From: Leucaena leucocephala
Lineage: Eukaryota; Streptophyta; Magnoliopsida; Fabales; Fabaceae
Length of the DNA: 64,000 nucleotides
Reading direction: 5' to 3'
NCBI GenBank assembly: GCA_037074615.1
Contig: CM073527.1
Span: forward strand, 4,614,848-4,678,847
Part shown: piece by piece, positions 12,561 through 25,574 of the stretch
Layout of the letters: the number at the start of each line of letters is the position of its first letter
How positions within the stretch are numbered: the stretch's first letter is position 1
The notes under the pieces: model-generated
Databases searched by the model: none
Seen by the model: only the letters and a program-made list of their open reading frames with translations
What the model was told of the DNA's origin: nothing
Made by a program: the position numbers and the translations under genes

Positions 12561-13410
12561 AATACTTCTACACGTCTTGAAGATGAAGTACTTGTCAAAC
12601 ATTTATTAAACATTTTATCAATATTTTTTAACTTGTTTTGGATTGATCATTGAACTATTTCCTTGATGCATATTGATGTACAAAGAGTTATTTGGTTCAT
12701 TGAAAGTTTACCAATTTGGATTTTTTAATTACCATTTATATTTTGGCATTACTGATTTCATACTTTGCTGCCTAAATATTGATGTCTTGATGTTGCTAAA
12801 TGTATGATGGTATAAAATAAAAAATTAACAAATATATATACACACCTTTCTATGGTGGTTAAATGGAGAACCATCAAGGAAAGACTAAAAAGGAAAAAAT
12901 AACAAACTTTTCACAACAATTAACTAGAGAACCACTATGGAAAGTGGACAATTCACAGCAATTGTTGAAACACGTCATGGAAAAACAATGTTCCATGGAG
13001 TACAATTAACAGCGGCTAATATAGTAACTGTCCTTAAAGGTAACACTTTTTAAGGCTTTTTTTTTCAAAAGCGCAGTGAAAAGTGTGATTTTTATGGTGG
13101 CTAAAAATTGATAAAATGTAGACTTGTTACGTCATGAGAATTCATATCGCTCACAAAACTACAATAAAATATCATTTTTAACTGTTATTAAAGGCATTTT
13201 TTTAATAGTACTCGCTAAACAATAATTAATCAGGAAATGGAGGGAGTTAAAGAAAATGATCATGGTATTTTAAAAAATTATGTTATATTAACTAATTAAT
13301 TTAAATAACTTTCTTAATATATTTAAATTAATTAAATAAATCATATATTAAATAGAAATTTGCTACTTATTAACTATCCATCTTTTAGTGTATCTATATC
13401 AATGTATAGA

Positions 13411-13435
13411 ATATATATATATATATATATATATA
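13411..13435. repeat. (AT)n microsatellite
   Basis: A run of about twelve uninterrupted AT dinucleotides. Similar runs lie at 26727-26745, 28179-28197, 28539-28560, 44236-44261, 50387-50413 and 61533-61550. Confidence 0.95.
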
Positions 13436-14437
13436 ATATGATAAAGTTAAAAAATAAGGAAATAAAGAAATTAAATGGAAATGTATTCACAATTACAATT
13501 AAAGTTGAGTAAATATCATTCAAAATTACAAAAAGCAAATTCGATCGCCAAAGTCTAAATCAAGTAATATAATAAGTAAGCCTTAAAATAATAATTCTCT
13601 CGTCTAGTAGAAAATTGTTGTTTTCATACATTCTAAAGAGAGCAAAAAAAAGAACAATAGATTTTTACAAAAAAATTATAATCCTGTTTTATATTACATG
13701 AACAGTATACAAACTTTTCTGAATGAAGTTTTCAATATATTTTAATTACATATGGTATTCTTGAAAGGGCTTAAGATATGCCAGAATGGAAGTTTCTAAA
13801 ATGTAATGATTGATAGTAACTTTGCATAATGTGGTGCTTAGAGAGACAATGCTTGGATCTCCTCTTGGAGAGCATAATTAAGGAAATTTGGAGTCTCATG
13901 ACATTGGAATTTCTGAACATAAAATCAGATCATGTTTATCCAACCAATGTGCCAAAAATTGACTAATGAGAATCGCTATTATACTTCTTCATTCGTTAAA
14001 TAATTAATTTATAAAAATTATTTAAATTAATTATTTATAAATAATATTTGTTAGTTTTTAATAATATACAATCTTTAATCATTTGTGTTTAAAACTTCTA
14101 TTTCATATAAACTCATTTAACATGTAAATAAAAATAATTTAAAAATATATATATATATTGAGGTCTTATATATTTAGAATTAAAATATATAAATTTCTTA
14201 ATTTATTTTTATATTTAGGATCCAAAAAATATTACTGTTTGTTTTTATACTGCCATAAGAGGTTGATCGATTTAGACTAATAGACCATCTTAGTCCATTG
14301 TCATAGCCTTTTGCTTAAAAAAATAATAATAAGGCCAAAATTCACACAATTTTCATGAATTTTGAACAATATATAAAGTTTTACTATGAATAAACCACAA
14401 CCTCCAGCCAAAATATAGATAAACCGTAACCATCAAT

Positions 14438-14476
<39 letters not shown>
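14438..14476. repeat. Compound (AT)n(AC)n microsatellite
   Basis: About eleven AT units pass directly into about eight AC units. A separate (TG)10 run lies at 61730-61749. Confidence 0.95.
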
Positions 14477-14699
14477 CCGCCGTTAAATTATATTTTTGTG
14501 TGTATGTAACTGCACAAATGTAAGAGTTTATAGACATTCGTTGTAAAGTTCTAAAATTTAATGACATTATCTATACATAACATAAAGTTTATATGGGAGT
14601 TATGTATAATTCACCTAATAATAATATTCTTTCGGTAATAAATATAAGAGTTAATCAAGATATTAATTTTTGTATTCTAAATATAAGATATTAATCAAT

Positions 14700-15060
14700 T
14701 TTATCTATAATATTTATCATTTTTCTACACTAATTTATATAACTTATAAACTAATATATAATCTAATGTTACATATATGCACTCGTCTAATTCTTAATAT
14801 ATGATATAATTAGAAAGTTAATTTTGATGCTAAATATAATAACTATGTCATATATTTATTAATTTTTTTAAATTATTCCTATTGATATTCCCTCACAATA
14901 ATCAAGTAAGAAATGGATGAGTTAGTTAAAGAAGATTATTAGGGTATTTTAGAAAAAAAATATGTAATATTAACTAATTTAAATAATTTTATTTATCTAA
15001 TTAAATTAGTTAAATATGTTATAGATTAAAGACTAAAAGAGTATATATTTTAGAGATAGA
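14700..15060. repeat. Dispersed repeat, uninterrupted copy
   Basis: This segment matches the DNA on both sides of CACTA element 3. TTAATATATGATATAATTAG here matches TTAATATATGATCTAATTGG near 6318. CAATAATCAAGTAAGAAATGG...GGTATTTTAGA here matches CAATAATTAATCAGGAAATGG...GGTATTTTAAA near 13222-13270. It therefore shows what the insertion site looked like without the transposon. Related AT-rich sequence is also recognisable near 5450-5600, 14000-14100 and 30600-30780. Confidence 0.6.
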
Positions 15061-16439
15061 TCAAGTTATATATATTATAATTTATTTATTTATTTACTTT
15101 TTTATTATTGAATTATTCAAATTGATTAAATAACTCTTAAATGAATAATCTCTGGAGGAGTATGAAAAAAAAGCCCTAAAAGAAAAAAAAAGGAAAAAAA
15201 TCTCAAAAAAAAATATTATTTAAATTTTAAAATTCTAAATCAGTTTATTTATTATATTTTATAAGTCATTGAGTACTCTTATAAAATAAATAATAATATA
15301 TTTTTATAGTAATTCTTAATTTAATATTTTAAAATTTAAATACTATTTTTTTGAAATTTTTTTAGAAAAAAATATGAAAATAGAGATGGAGTATTAACGC
15401 TAATTAGAGGATAGAAGAAATGGAGGGTGCAAAGGCTGAGGAGGACGTCGATGTCAAAGGAGGAAGGGAAGGCGTCAAAAAGCGTAACGAGGAAATCTGG
15501 AGAGAAAGAATTTGGTGGGTCCAACAAATCCGAGAGATGAGCTGTTCCCTTCCTCTTTTCTTTTATCTCTTGCTTTATTTGATTCCTACCCGGAAAGTGA
15601 GAGAGAATGCGAGAAAGTGACCAACCTCCCTCACACCAACGAATTAATGTACCTACCAACTGTGCATTGTTAATTACATATAGATATATGTTGAATTTCA
15701 TTTCTTAATAAAATTAAAATGTATTATAAATATTTATATGATTTTTATTTTAAAAAAATAAACAAAATGATACCATTCCTATTATTTAAATTTTAAATTA
15801 AATTAATTTTTTTTTTAAAAAAAAGATGAGAGCATGCATATATGCAAATCAAATTCAAAGTGTTGGAGATTTCATAATTCAGGAAAAGAAAAAACCATTC
15901 ATTCAAAAAAGTGAATCGATCCATTTGGACAAGCAATATAATCTTATCCTATCCCTCCACTCACCTTCTTTTTTCACTTCTTTTACATAATTCTTTTTAT
16001 CTCTTTTTTTTTCAAAATTTCATATCTTAAACTAAGTTCTCAATTATTCGTCATTTTGTGTGTAGTTTCTCGATTACTTGATTTTTCCAACATACCTTAT
16101 ATTGATTCTTCATATTTTCATTCTTGGCCAACAAGTATATATGTATATAGCCTTGTGATTTCCATTCATACAATATCTTCAAAAGTGCATAAGGAATATA
16201 TCTTGTTTAATTAGATCCTTCGGAATAAGCTTACATAGTCCCATTTTTCTTATTTTTCATTCTTCTAAAAAAAATTAAACCTCTTTCACATGTAATGCTA
16301 TGAATTAAGTGTGCGTAAGTGTGTATATGCATATGCACACTGCGAGCTGTTTCCGATATTAAAGGGAATGGTTTTAAGTGCTCATTGTAATAATGAGCAC
16401 AGCAGTGGGTTCTATCACAGTAAAATATCTACTGTCTAA

Positions 16440-16935
16440 ATGTATGTTTGGATATGATTTTAAAAATAGGTTTATGAGCAGCTTATAGAAAAGGGTTTTT
16501 AAAAAAGAGTTTATGAAAAAAAAATGATTTTAAATAAATAGTGTTTAGATAGTTATTTTTAAAAATACTTTTGTTATTGGTAAATTACAAAAAAGGGTAT
16601 GAGTATTAAATTAAGAGAGATGAGAGGAGAGAGGGTGTAAGAAAGAAAATAGAGAAAAAGTATGAGAGAGGAGAGAGGATGTAAGAAAAAGTATGAGAGA
16701 GGAGAGATGATGTAAGAAAAAGTAGAGGTAATATAGTAATTGGTTAGTTCATAAACTCTTTTACTATTCTATAAGCTGCTCTGACCAACTTATCTGAAAT
16801 CTTGGTTTTAAATCATTGTTTAGTCCAAAAGCCCATTTGAATAAATATGGCTGTTTGTTTTAAAATTTTCCCAAACCGAGGTTTGGGCCCAAAAGCTATT
16901 GGAAATCACTTTTGGAGTGGTTTCCAAACAGGCCC
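16440..16935. mobile_element. PIF/Harbinger-like MITE, copy A1
   Basis: The ends are ATGTATGTTTGG and CCAAACAGGCCC (inverted consensus GGGYMTGTTTGG), flanked by TAA on both sides (16437-16439 and 16936-16938). A 3-bp T-A-rich duplication and a GGG..TGTTTGG terminus suit Tourist-like MITEs. The core has GAGAGGAGAGAG tracts. The outer 200 bp on each side are also loosely inverted (GTTTATGAGCAGCTTATAG... / ...TTTACTATTCTATAAGCTGC). No coding capacity. Confidence 0.65.
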
Positions 16936-17829
16936 TAAATAAAATTTTAACAGTATAAATTTAAAATTTTTAAGATATAAAAAAGTAAGTGTTTATAATT
17001 GAAATTTAATAAACAAATTACACGATATACGGCTTGTAAGTTGTGATCATAATGCAATTTCTTATAAATTTTACATTTTATATTAGGCTAAAATATATGT
17101 TTGATCATTTATCACTACAAAAAAAAAAGGTTGTGATACCACTGGTCAGTTTTTAGTGGTTAACATGAACACTAGAAACTCACATAATTTCTAACAGTAC
17201 TGCTAGAAATTTTAATCCCTTTGACCTCATTTCTAGCAGTTCAACACTAACCAATTGCTAGAAATATAGCTAGAGAATGCAGAAGGTCAACGTAATTTCT
17301 AGCGTTTTTGCCAACTACTAGAAAGTACATTGACATTTCTAGGGGTTATGGGACATTTTCTAGCTGTCTTGCCACATGGCAAGGTCAGTGATTAATATTT
17401 CTAGCGGTTCAAGGACAAGCAATATAAATGATGTCACAAGAAATTTCTAGTGATTGTCCCCTGAACCACTAGAAATGTTAATGGTTACTAAGAGGTCAGG
17501 GCACGTGGTATGACGCAGTTCACCTAGGGTCTAAAAAATTCTACCCTATAAATAGTATCGCCCCTAATTTTACAGTTTTGGGGAGTTGTAAGGTGGAACT
17601 CTACCAAATTCTTTACATACATAAGATTTGAATCCAAATCTACAGAGTACTCTAAATTTCATGGTAAGAATTTAAATTTAACTCTGAATTTTTTTAGAGT
17701 TATTTTTTCTTTTATTTATTTATTATATTTTTAACATTATCATTTGATATTATGTTGTTATTTATTTATTTATTGTATTTTTTAAATTCTTATTAGTTAA
17801 TATTATTTTATTCATTTATTTATTGTATC

Positions 17830-19520
17830 AATATGAGTCGATGACTTAGGAAGTAGCCATTTTATCTTGACACACCCATTGAGGATCCTTTTTCTACAGC
17901 CGATACTTCTAAGGGTGGTACTAGTCATGGGCTAGATATCAGTATCAACGACTACGATATTAGCAATGAGGGGATCTTAGACTTCATAGAAGATATTGTA
18001 GCTACTCATCATGATCAACAGGCCCATGAGAAAGAGGAGGAGTATCACGGGTATGAGCAATCTAGGAGGAGGAAGATCAATAGGCTTAGAATGAGTCTTG
18101 TTGTTCTCCATTGCACCAAGCTGGCTTCAATATGGAGTTCGAGGGTAATTATTTTATTTATACAAAAAAAAAGTGTTTATATTTAATTCATATGTAATTA
18201 GATTTCAACTTAAAGAGCTCTCCCTGATGCCAGTGGACGTATGTTGTTGTCGCTGAGTGATTGGGGCAACTAACTAGGGGTGAGGGGCCAGTTGTACAGT
18301 AAATATGTGGGCTTAGTCTATAAGCAGAGGACCATGCTACCAATTCACACGAATGACTTGAAGAAGGTTGAAGCGTAGGATAAGGATATAGCCTGAAAGA
18401 TAATTAAAGTAAGATATATTTTTTATTTAAAGTAATTAATTATTTTATTAATTAAATATACAGATTAATTAATTATTTGATTAATATATATAATTATTTA
18501 TATGATTAGTTAATTATTTTATTAATTAATCTATATAATATGTATTAATATAGATTTTTAGATAGATTTAATATAGATTATATATAATCTATATTATATG
18601 TACATAATCTACATAATAAATAAAATTTTGTCATTTATTTAATTACACGATAAATTAATAGTGGGAGAGAAGCTAAAGGCAGATACCCTCAAGAGGATAA
18701 GGGTAGCGTGGAAGAACAAAAGGGGGATCTGTGGCGGAAGAGAAACAATGACACAACAGGGCCTTTGCAAGACATTATAGCGGATGTACTCAATGGAGTT
18801 CTGGAGCAAGATTGGACCCACTACGTCTACTTGAGGATCTCGCATGAGCATCATATACATATGATATTAATATTATTGTATTAATTATAACATTTTTTGA
18901 ATTTTTATTAATATTATTACATCTTATTTCATGCTCTTTCCCGGAGGAATGTGGGTAGCATCAAGTAGCAAACAGTGTGGCATAGGACAGGGTCTAAGAG
19001 CTTTGTTATCGCCTACAATTAATAATAAGTACATTAAAATTATAATTTATACTTTATGTTTGAGTAAATAATTTGTAAATAATTACTATTTTCATTTAAT
19101 ATACAGAGGGCAAAGATCTGATAGGAGCGGGGGGTCATATTTACGTATGGTGAGATGTGGCCTTACCTCTACACGCTGCAGGACAGAACTCCTCCGACAT
19201 CCAAGGTTACAAAGATGACATTATGTAATTAATTATATTAATTAATTAAATTATGATAGTTAAGTTTAAATATTCAATATTAATTAGCCTACATTAATTT
19301 TGATAGGCCCACATGGCTCAAGTGGATACCAAATTATAGGAGTCACAGGGAGTCCGCCTTGGTCATGTGACAACTGGTGAGGAGACTGGCTCCAGACATC
19401 CAGTTACCTCCAAATTGGCTCTAGCCCAACTCATAGCCCATCCAAGGCTAGCAACCTGACCAGCCCTATCAGTTAACCCTGCCCCAGCAACCCAATGAGG
19501 ATGACACTGATGCTAACCCA
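17830..19520 (+). pseudogene. Plant Ptta/En/Spm (Transposase_24-like) gene relic
   Basis: A start-like ATG at 17832 is followed by early stops. Downstream the + strand encodes an acidic stretch (17.88-18.05 kb), then CTKLASIWSS near 18112. Next come WGN..LGVRGQLYSKYVGLVY and, with a stop inside, WHRTGSKSFVIAYN near 18978-19018. Last is GVIFTYGEMWPYLYTLQDRT near 19130-19190. The order and the 'H.TGSKSFV' motif fit the plant Ptta/En/Spm transposase-accessory family. AT-rich gaps such as 18420-18660 look like introns. Multiple in-frame stops make it a pseudogene. Confidence 0.7.
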
Positions 19521-20199
19521 CATAATTGATGCTTATATTATTTAATTGCAATAAATTAAAATAGAAATATTGTTCAATATTTGAAATTTTTTTCATTCAA
19601 AATTTTAAATATAATGGCAATTTTTTACAATGTCTATATTTTTTGCTACTATTAAGTTTAAGTTAATATGGGTTATTACTATTTTAACTTAATATTGTTT
19701 AAAAATTTAGAAAATAATTTTCCCTCCGAACTTGACTTTCTAACGGTTATTAATTTCTAGAAACCTCCTCACAAATTTTGAAATTTGAAATTCAAATTTT
19801 CCTCAATCCTAAACTTTTGTAGTGGTTATAATTTTTTAGAAACATCTACCCGTTTGCTTATGGCATTTGAAATTCAAATTTCCCTCCATGTGAATATTTC
19901 TAGCGGTGTAACCACTAGAAATTTCAGGATTAAGGAAAATTTGAATTTCAAAAATAGGCAAACTTTTCCAGTGGTTAGTAACCACTAGAAATTTCCAGTG
20001 TGGGCAAGATTTTATAGCAGTTACAAACTGCTAGAATGGTAATTGCTAGAAAATTTTGACCGTTATGTAGCCATTGGATCCCTTCTTTAAAAGCTTAACA
20101 ACTTTATCTTAAGTTCATTTTAACTTTTGTTTGATCTTTCCTTCTGAAGTGTTAATGAGATATGAGTTGTCCCTCTAAATTGTTACCGAGATCTGATCA

Positions 20200-23100
20200 A
20201 TACTAGTGATGGTAGGTCATGGATCAACTTACATCAGTCGACTCTGCAAGATTTGGCTAGACTAAACAATTTATTGGATTTTACTTTTGCCAATGCATTC
20301 GTAAATGGTAAGATCATGTGTCCATGTCCTAAATGTAGTTTTAAAAAGTGGCATTTAATAGATTTTATTAGAGATCATTTGATATTTAAACCTTTCCTAT
20401 GAGAGTATTTTTTTTCAACTATATGGGGAACTACCATTTATGATTTTGAGTCAATTCCCATAATTTCACGAATAGGAGTACAAGTAAAAGAATCAAATGA
20501 TGTGAATAATGATGTGCATGATGCTTTCTGCATTCATGAAAGTGACGAGTCAGATGAAGTAAAGGGGCCTCATTCGGAGTTTGTTAGAAACAAAATTGCA
20601 CGAGAGTTTTTGGTAAGGGTGTGCACAATGCCCATAGCCCGGTTCACCAGTCTGAGCCCCGCAAAAAAAAATTACCCAGCCTAGCCCAAAATGTATTTGG
20701 GCAAGGTCAGGCCAAGTATCGAGCAGGGCAGGGCATTGGGCAAGGTATGCCGCCTGCCCATTTGGCCCAGCCCTATACATATATTATTATTATTATTATT
20801 ATTATTTCTTTTCTTAAATTATTCTATTGGAAATTTTACACTTTTCACTTTACCTAACAATTTTCCTTGCTCATTTTTTAAATATGGAACATAACTTTTA
20901 TATTTACGTAGATACCAAAGTTGTCCATATGCCTTGGTTCGATTATTGGTGTTGCAATAAGCTACAAATATCTGACCCCTATATATTTCAATCTTTTTTT
21001 ATATGCAATGGAGTTCAATACTTTAATTACTATATTTTTGTTACCTTATTCTTAGTGGATTATGAATATTATTTAGCTCTTGAAGACATAAATATGATAT
21101 TATTTTATAAGTTTATGATTGTAGAATTTTCTTACAATATGAGCAGGATATCACAATTTGGGTATGCCCAGACCGCCCATGCCAAGCCCAAAATGGTTAG
21201 GGATTTTACCGGGCAAAGCTGGGTATCGGGCTACAAAACGTAACCCATACTTTTTTCGGGCAGGGCACAAGGCAAGGGAGTTTCCCTACCCATGCACACG
21301 TCTAGTTTTTGGATCTCATGAATAAAGTCGATAAACCTCTTTATTTTAGTTACACAAAGCATTATGAGTTGTAATTCTTAGTGAGATTGTATCATATCAA
21401 ATGCCTATGCGGTATGACTGAAAGGGCGATATTCATGCAGTTGGAGTTACTAGGAGATATTTTCACTTATGCCAATTTCCCTCTATCTTTTTATGAGGCA
21501 AAGAAGATTATTAACAAATATGGCTTTAACTACAAGAAGATAGATATGTGCCCAAACGATTGTATGTTGTATTGGGGAGAGGATGAAAATAGGTAGATTT
21601 GTAAGCAATGCAAGACATCTAGGTAAAAGTCAGTATAGAAGGGGGAAAAGTAGAAGAAGAAATCGGCCAAAATTCTAAGGTACAATTTATTGCAATATAA
21701 TGTGTTACTTATTATGTATCTTAATAAAATTTAATGCAGTTCTCAATACATTAGATTGTTAGGTGCTTTTCTTTGAAACTGCAATTGCAAAGAATGTATA
21801 TGTCATAAAAAATGGCTAAGCATATCAGGTGGCATGTGACTAAGCAAAATCTGGATGGCAAGTTAAAACACCTATGAGATTTAGAGGTGTGGAAAGTGAT
21901 TGATGCAAAATTTATAAACTTTGCCACTGATCCTAGAGACATTTGTTGTACATTGGTAATGGATGGTTTTAATCCCTTTGGAAGCATGAGCACAAGCTAT
22001 AGTATCTGGTTGGTGGTGTTAATTCCTTATAATATTCCCCCTTGGATGTGCATGAAATAGAGTTTATTTTTTCTTTCCATGATCATTCATGGCAACAAAG
22101 CACTAAGGAATGATATAGACATCAACCTTTAGCCATTGATACAAGATTTGATGGAGTTATGGAAGGATGGTGTTGAGACATATGACTCATATGAGAAGCA
22201 ACTATTAAACCTCCATATAGCCTTGATCTGGATGATAAGTGATTTCCTTAGTTTAGGAACCTTGTCTGGCTGGAACGCACATAATGGATTGGCTTGTCAG
22301 GAGTGCAACTTTGACTCCATACCATATTGCCTTCCACATAGTCACAAGTGGTGCTTCATAGGACGTCGACAGTTCATTGATTCTAAGCACATATTTAGAT
22401 TGTAATGTATTCACTTTGATGGAAACCAAGAAAGAAGGGATCCTCCTATGGTGGGGATGTCATGTGGCAGTTACAAAATGTTGGTGTCAAATTTGGCAAG
22501 AATAAGGATCACAAATGATTGGTACGATGGTCTCATGGAACATGTGATGATCAGCCTATGTAGTGGCAGAAGAGAAGCATATTTTTCACTCTTCCTTATT
22601 GGGAATCTATTTTGTTGCATCACAGTTTGTAGGTTATGCGCATTAAGAAGAATGTGTATGATAATGTGATATATAAGGCTCTCAACGAAGCTAGAAAGTC
22701 CAAAGACCATATGGAAGTTAGAAAAGATTTATAGGCCTGGGGAATTCATGAAGAAGTTTGGCTTGATGAAAATGACAAGTTCCAATAAGCTAAATTCACC
22801 TTGACGAAGCAGAACAAGGATATCTTTCTTTCAAACCTGAAGAACATAAAAGTATATCATGGATATTCTAGCAACGTCTCAAGGTGTATCAATCTGTAGG
22901 CTCAAAAGGTTATTAGGTTAAAGAGCCATGACTTCCATGTTCTTATACAACAGTTACTCCCACTGGTTTTGAGAAACACACTTCCTTTTGAAGTATCAGT
23001 GACTTTTATGGAGCTATGTTCATTTTTCAGGAATCGTGTGAGAAGGTCTTGGTACCTTAAGAGTTTGAATAGCTAAAAAAATAAATAATTATTACACTTT

Positions 23101-24365
23101 GTTACTTGGAGATGATATTTCTTCCATCATTCTTCACTATCATAGTCCTCTTGACTATCTACTTTGTATGAGAAGCAAAGGTCACTAGGCCGGTTCAATA
23201 TCGATAGATGTACCCTATAGAAAGATACCAAATATTTATCCCTACATTTTCAATTTCATTTTTTTATTTCAATTACTCAATTATTAATGGAATATTAACC
23301 TATGGTACTTGGAGAAATTAAAATCATATGTTAGAAATAAGGTATGGCCAGAGGGTCAATAGCATAAGGTTATTTTGGAGATGAGTCCTACTTTCTATTA
23401 AAGGTACTTTAATAATGACATAGAGACATCTTTTAATTGCCATTGTTGTGTTGATTATTGTGCTCCTAGTCCTTCCATGTTAACTTTATTGTGGGGAAAC
23501 CAATTGGAGATGTGAATTCTTTACACTCACTCCCACAGAGAAACTCCAAGCACATAGGCATGTTTTGATAAATTATACACAAGTTGAACCCTTCAGGCAA
23601 TAAGTATTATGTGCTCACCAAATTTTATATTTTATATGTATTTCTCGCTGACCCTAACAAGTTATACTTCATTGCAGTGAATTTATAAATTATCTCAAGC
23701 GGCAATTATGAAGGCATTCTGCTGAAATTGATAAGAAATTCCACAGAGAGTTCCCCCGATGTTCACACGTAGAATATGTAATGACGTCAGCCAGTACACA
23801 GATAAACTTATAACCTTTCTCTCTATCAGTTAGACCATGCAAGAAGATATACATCACATAATGTCAATGAGTTCAAGTTCTGTATAGTTGCACGTGGGAT
23901 TGCTCACACAAAACTCAGAAGTTTTTTGCACATTTGGGATGAGATGTTATGCTAGTAGTAGTGACGCCGACATGCGTTTTGGAGGTGTCACTTACTATTG
24001 AAAGCTTATTGATATCATTGAGTTAAGTTACAAGCTTTTCACCGTAACGCTATTCAAATGCTCGTGGGCAAACAAGACAACTTCACGGGGGCTTATCACT
24101 AACCACTTGGGCATCACCTCTGTTAATTTCTATAGACTCATCCTTGCGGGGGAATTTGAGGATGAGTAGTCATTTTCTTGCATCAAAGGCATATAAGGTT
24201 TACTATGTGTAGGACAAGAAGCATAAAAACTGGAGTATGGACATCCACCTCAAGCCATGAGATCTTTATGACATAGGTGATGGTGACATTACTTATGACA
24301 ATGAGCCTTTCATACCGACAAATTTTGAAGAATTATTCCCTTAAGAAGACGATAATTTAACTATT
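20200..24365 (+). pseudogene. TNP2 transposase relic, interrupted by a nested transposon
   Basis: The N-terminal domain is seen at about 20300-20400 (KIMCPCPKCSFKKWHLIDF, then IRDHLIF). After the nested element (20614-21304) the frame resumes at 21381 with CLCGMTERAIFMQLELLGDI, FYEAKKIINKYGFNYKKID and CPNDCMLYWGED. The core appears at 22136-22405 (MELWKDGVETYDSYEKQ...WMISDF...GTLSGWNAHNGLACQEC). The DUF4218/DUF4216 part extends to about 24365 and ends in a YDIG/DGD-type block like that in element 1. Compared with intact TNP2 proteins the order is complete, but stops and frameshifts are frequent. When intact it would have bound the subterminal motifs and catalysed transposition. Confidence 0.85.
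20614..21304. mobile_element. hAT-type non-autonomous element B1, nested in CACTA element 2
   Basis: The element starts TAAGGGTGTGCA and ends TGCACACGTCTA. It is flanked by a perfect 8-bp target duplication GTTTTTGG (20606-20613 and 21305-21312), the hAT hallmark. Both ends carry GC-rich GCCCGG/GGGCAGGGC-type sequence, and the 691-bp interior is AT-rich. The perfect duplication indicates the most recent insertion of this family in the window. ORFs across it are spurious. Confidence 0.92.
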
Positions 24366-25574
24366 ATCATGTATATGTATTTTATTAAATTATTTAGTAC
24401 TAATTTTTTCCTAAATATATTTAATAATCTTAACAATAATTTTTTTAAATTCTCCTTCTAGGCAGAATGATAATCAAGAATAATCGAATCAATGATCTCT
24501 ATTAGTTATGTAATAACTTCTTTTCATACATAAATGTGTAAAAATAAATCAAAATTGGTTCAATTTTTAAAAAATTAAAATGCACAAAACTACTAGAAAT
24601 GCTACCTAAACCTCCACAAATACCACATCACCCCTCATTCATTCACTCCCACATTTTTTCCTCCATCTCCTATTTATCATCTCTTTCCTTAAAATTCCTT
24701 CTTCTCTTATGCTCCTCCTCCTCATTTTTTCTTTACATAGTAAAAATTATTTATTTTATCTATCTTTATTTATTTTCATTTATAGTTTACTAATATATTT
24801 ATATTTTCTTTTATCAGATTTTCTTTCTTCATCTCAAACAATAAAACCACTTCTTCAACGTATAAATTGAAGAACACTACAAACTACCTCATCTCCAATT
24901 ATTTTTTCTCTAACTCAATTACCTTAACAAATTAAATTAAACTCATATGATACAATGATAATTTAATTACTTATTATTTATTATAATATATTTTTATATA
25001 CAACATGTAATATATTGCTAATTACACATATCAATATAATAATCTCATATATTCTATTTAATGGTTTCCTAATTAATAATATCACATTTTATAAAAATTA
25101 AAAAATAGATTTTTATCTTTTTCACCTGGAATGAACTTTCTAGTAGTTTCAAAATCGATAGATAATAAGAAACTTGAGAAATTCAAATTTTGGAGCTAGG
25201 AAATTTTTTTCTAGAATTTAAATTTTGGTATCATCCTGAAAATTTCATTTTCCATCAACCACCAAGAATGTTCTATCGGTTTTGAATGCTAGAAATATTA
25301 CCAAATGTAAATATTCTCTAACTATTTTTAACCGCTAATAATGTTATCCATTTGGCTTCTTCTGCCACATTTTTTCTAGTGTTCTACTGAACCACTAGAA
25401 ATGTTATAGCATCTTGACCACTATACGTAGTGGTTCCCCATAACTGCTAGAAAATATTTTCTAGCATATAATTTTCTAACGATTCACTAAACCTCCATAA
25501 AACCAATTTCTAGCTGTTATAACTGCTAGAAACACCATAAAATAACCGTTATAAAATATTTATTTTTTGTAGTG

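Larger units (their letters stand above)
6408..13210 (+). mobile_element. CACTA (En/Spm) element 3, family II
   Basis: The left end is CACTTCTAGAAAAAATGC and the right end, read on the minus strand, is TACTATTAAAAAAATGCC. Both are variants of the common CACTACTAGAAAAA-type terminus. Subterminal regions (6.43-6.78 kb and 12.85-13.19 kb) are rich in inverted copies of short GTGGTTA/ACCACCATGG-like motifs. Between them, in one orientation, are remnants of a TNP2-type transposase, a DUF4216-like domain, a plant Ptta/En/Spm-type domain and an Ulp1-like protease. The termini and subterminal motifs differ from elements 1 and 2, so this is a separate family. No target duplication is visible. All reading frames are broken; non-autonomous now. 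Confidence 0.8.
13211..16436. other. Intergenic AT-rich DNA with microsatellites
   Basis: No supported gene. The beginning (13214-13390) is the right-hand part of the dispersed repeat interrupted by CACTA element 3. Microsatellites lie at 13411-13435 and 14438-14476. A less AT-rich patch at 15410-15640 has overlapping open frames on both strands (66 and 121 codons) with no recognisable domain. The segment 15880-16370 has CT-rich tracts like a plant promoter or leader, but nothing recognisable follows it. Confidence 0.4.
17113..25574 (+). mobile_element. CACTA (En/Spm) element 2, family I, full length
   Basis: Starts CACTACAAAAAAAAAAGG and ends ATTTTTTGTAGTG; flanking trinucleotides are TAT and TTT, a possible 3-bp duplication with one change. 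Both subterminal regions (17.13-17.5 kb; 24.59-24.6 and 25.13-25.56 kb) are packed with TTTCTAGTGGTT/AACCACTAGAAA motifs in both orientations. A second block of the same motifs is at 19.73-20.06 kb, between the two gene relics. The interior has a Ptta/En/Spm-type gene relic and then a TNP2 relic, both on the + strand. A hAT-type element (20614-21304) is nested in the TNP2 relic. Left and right flanks (GGCTAAAATATATGTTTGAT / GTTTATGTCAAGTTTCATTT) appear to be halves of one interrupted host repeat. Confidence 0.92.

Noticed and set aside
15336..15701. Overlapping frames of 121 (minus) and 66 (plus) codons
   Set aside because: They share the same DNA on opposite strands with no domain, no upstream signals and AT-rich decay on both sides; neither can be preferred.
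20550..21243. Several frames of 60-138 codons
   Set aside because: They lie within or across the nested hAT-type element and follow its repeat sequence.
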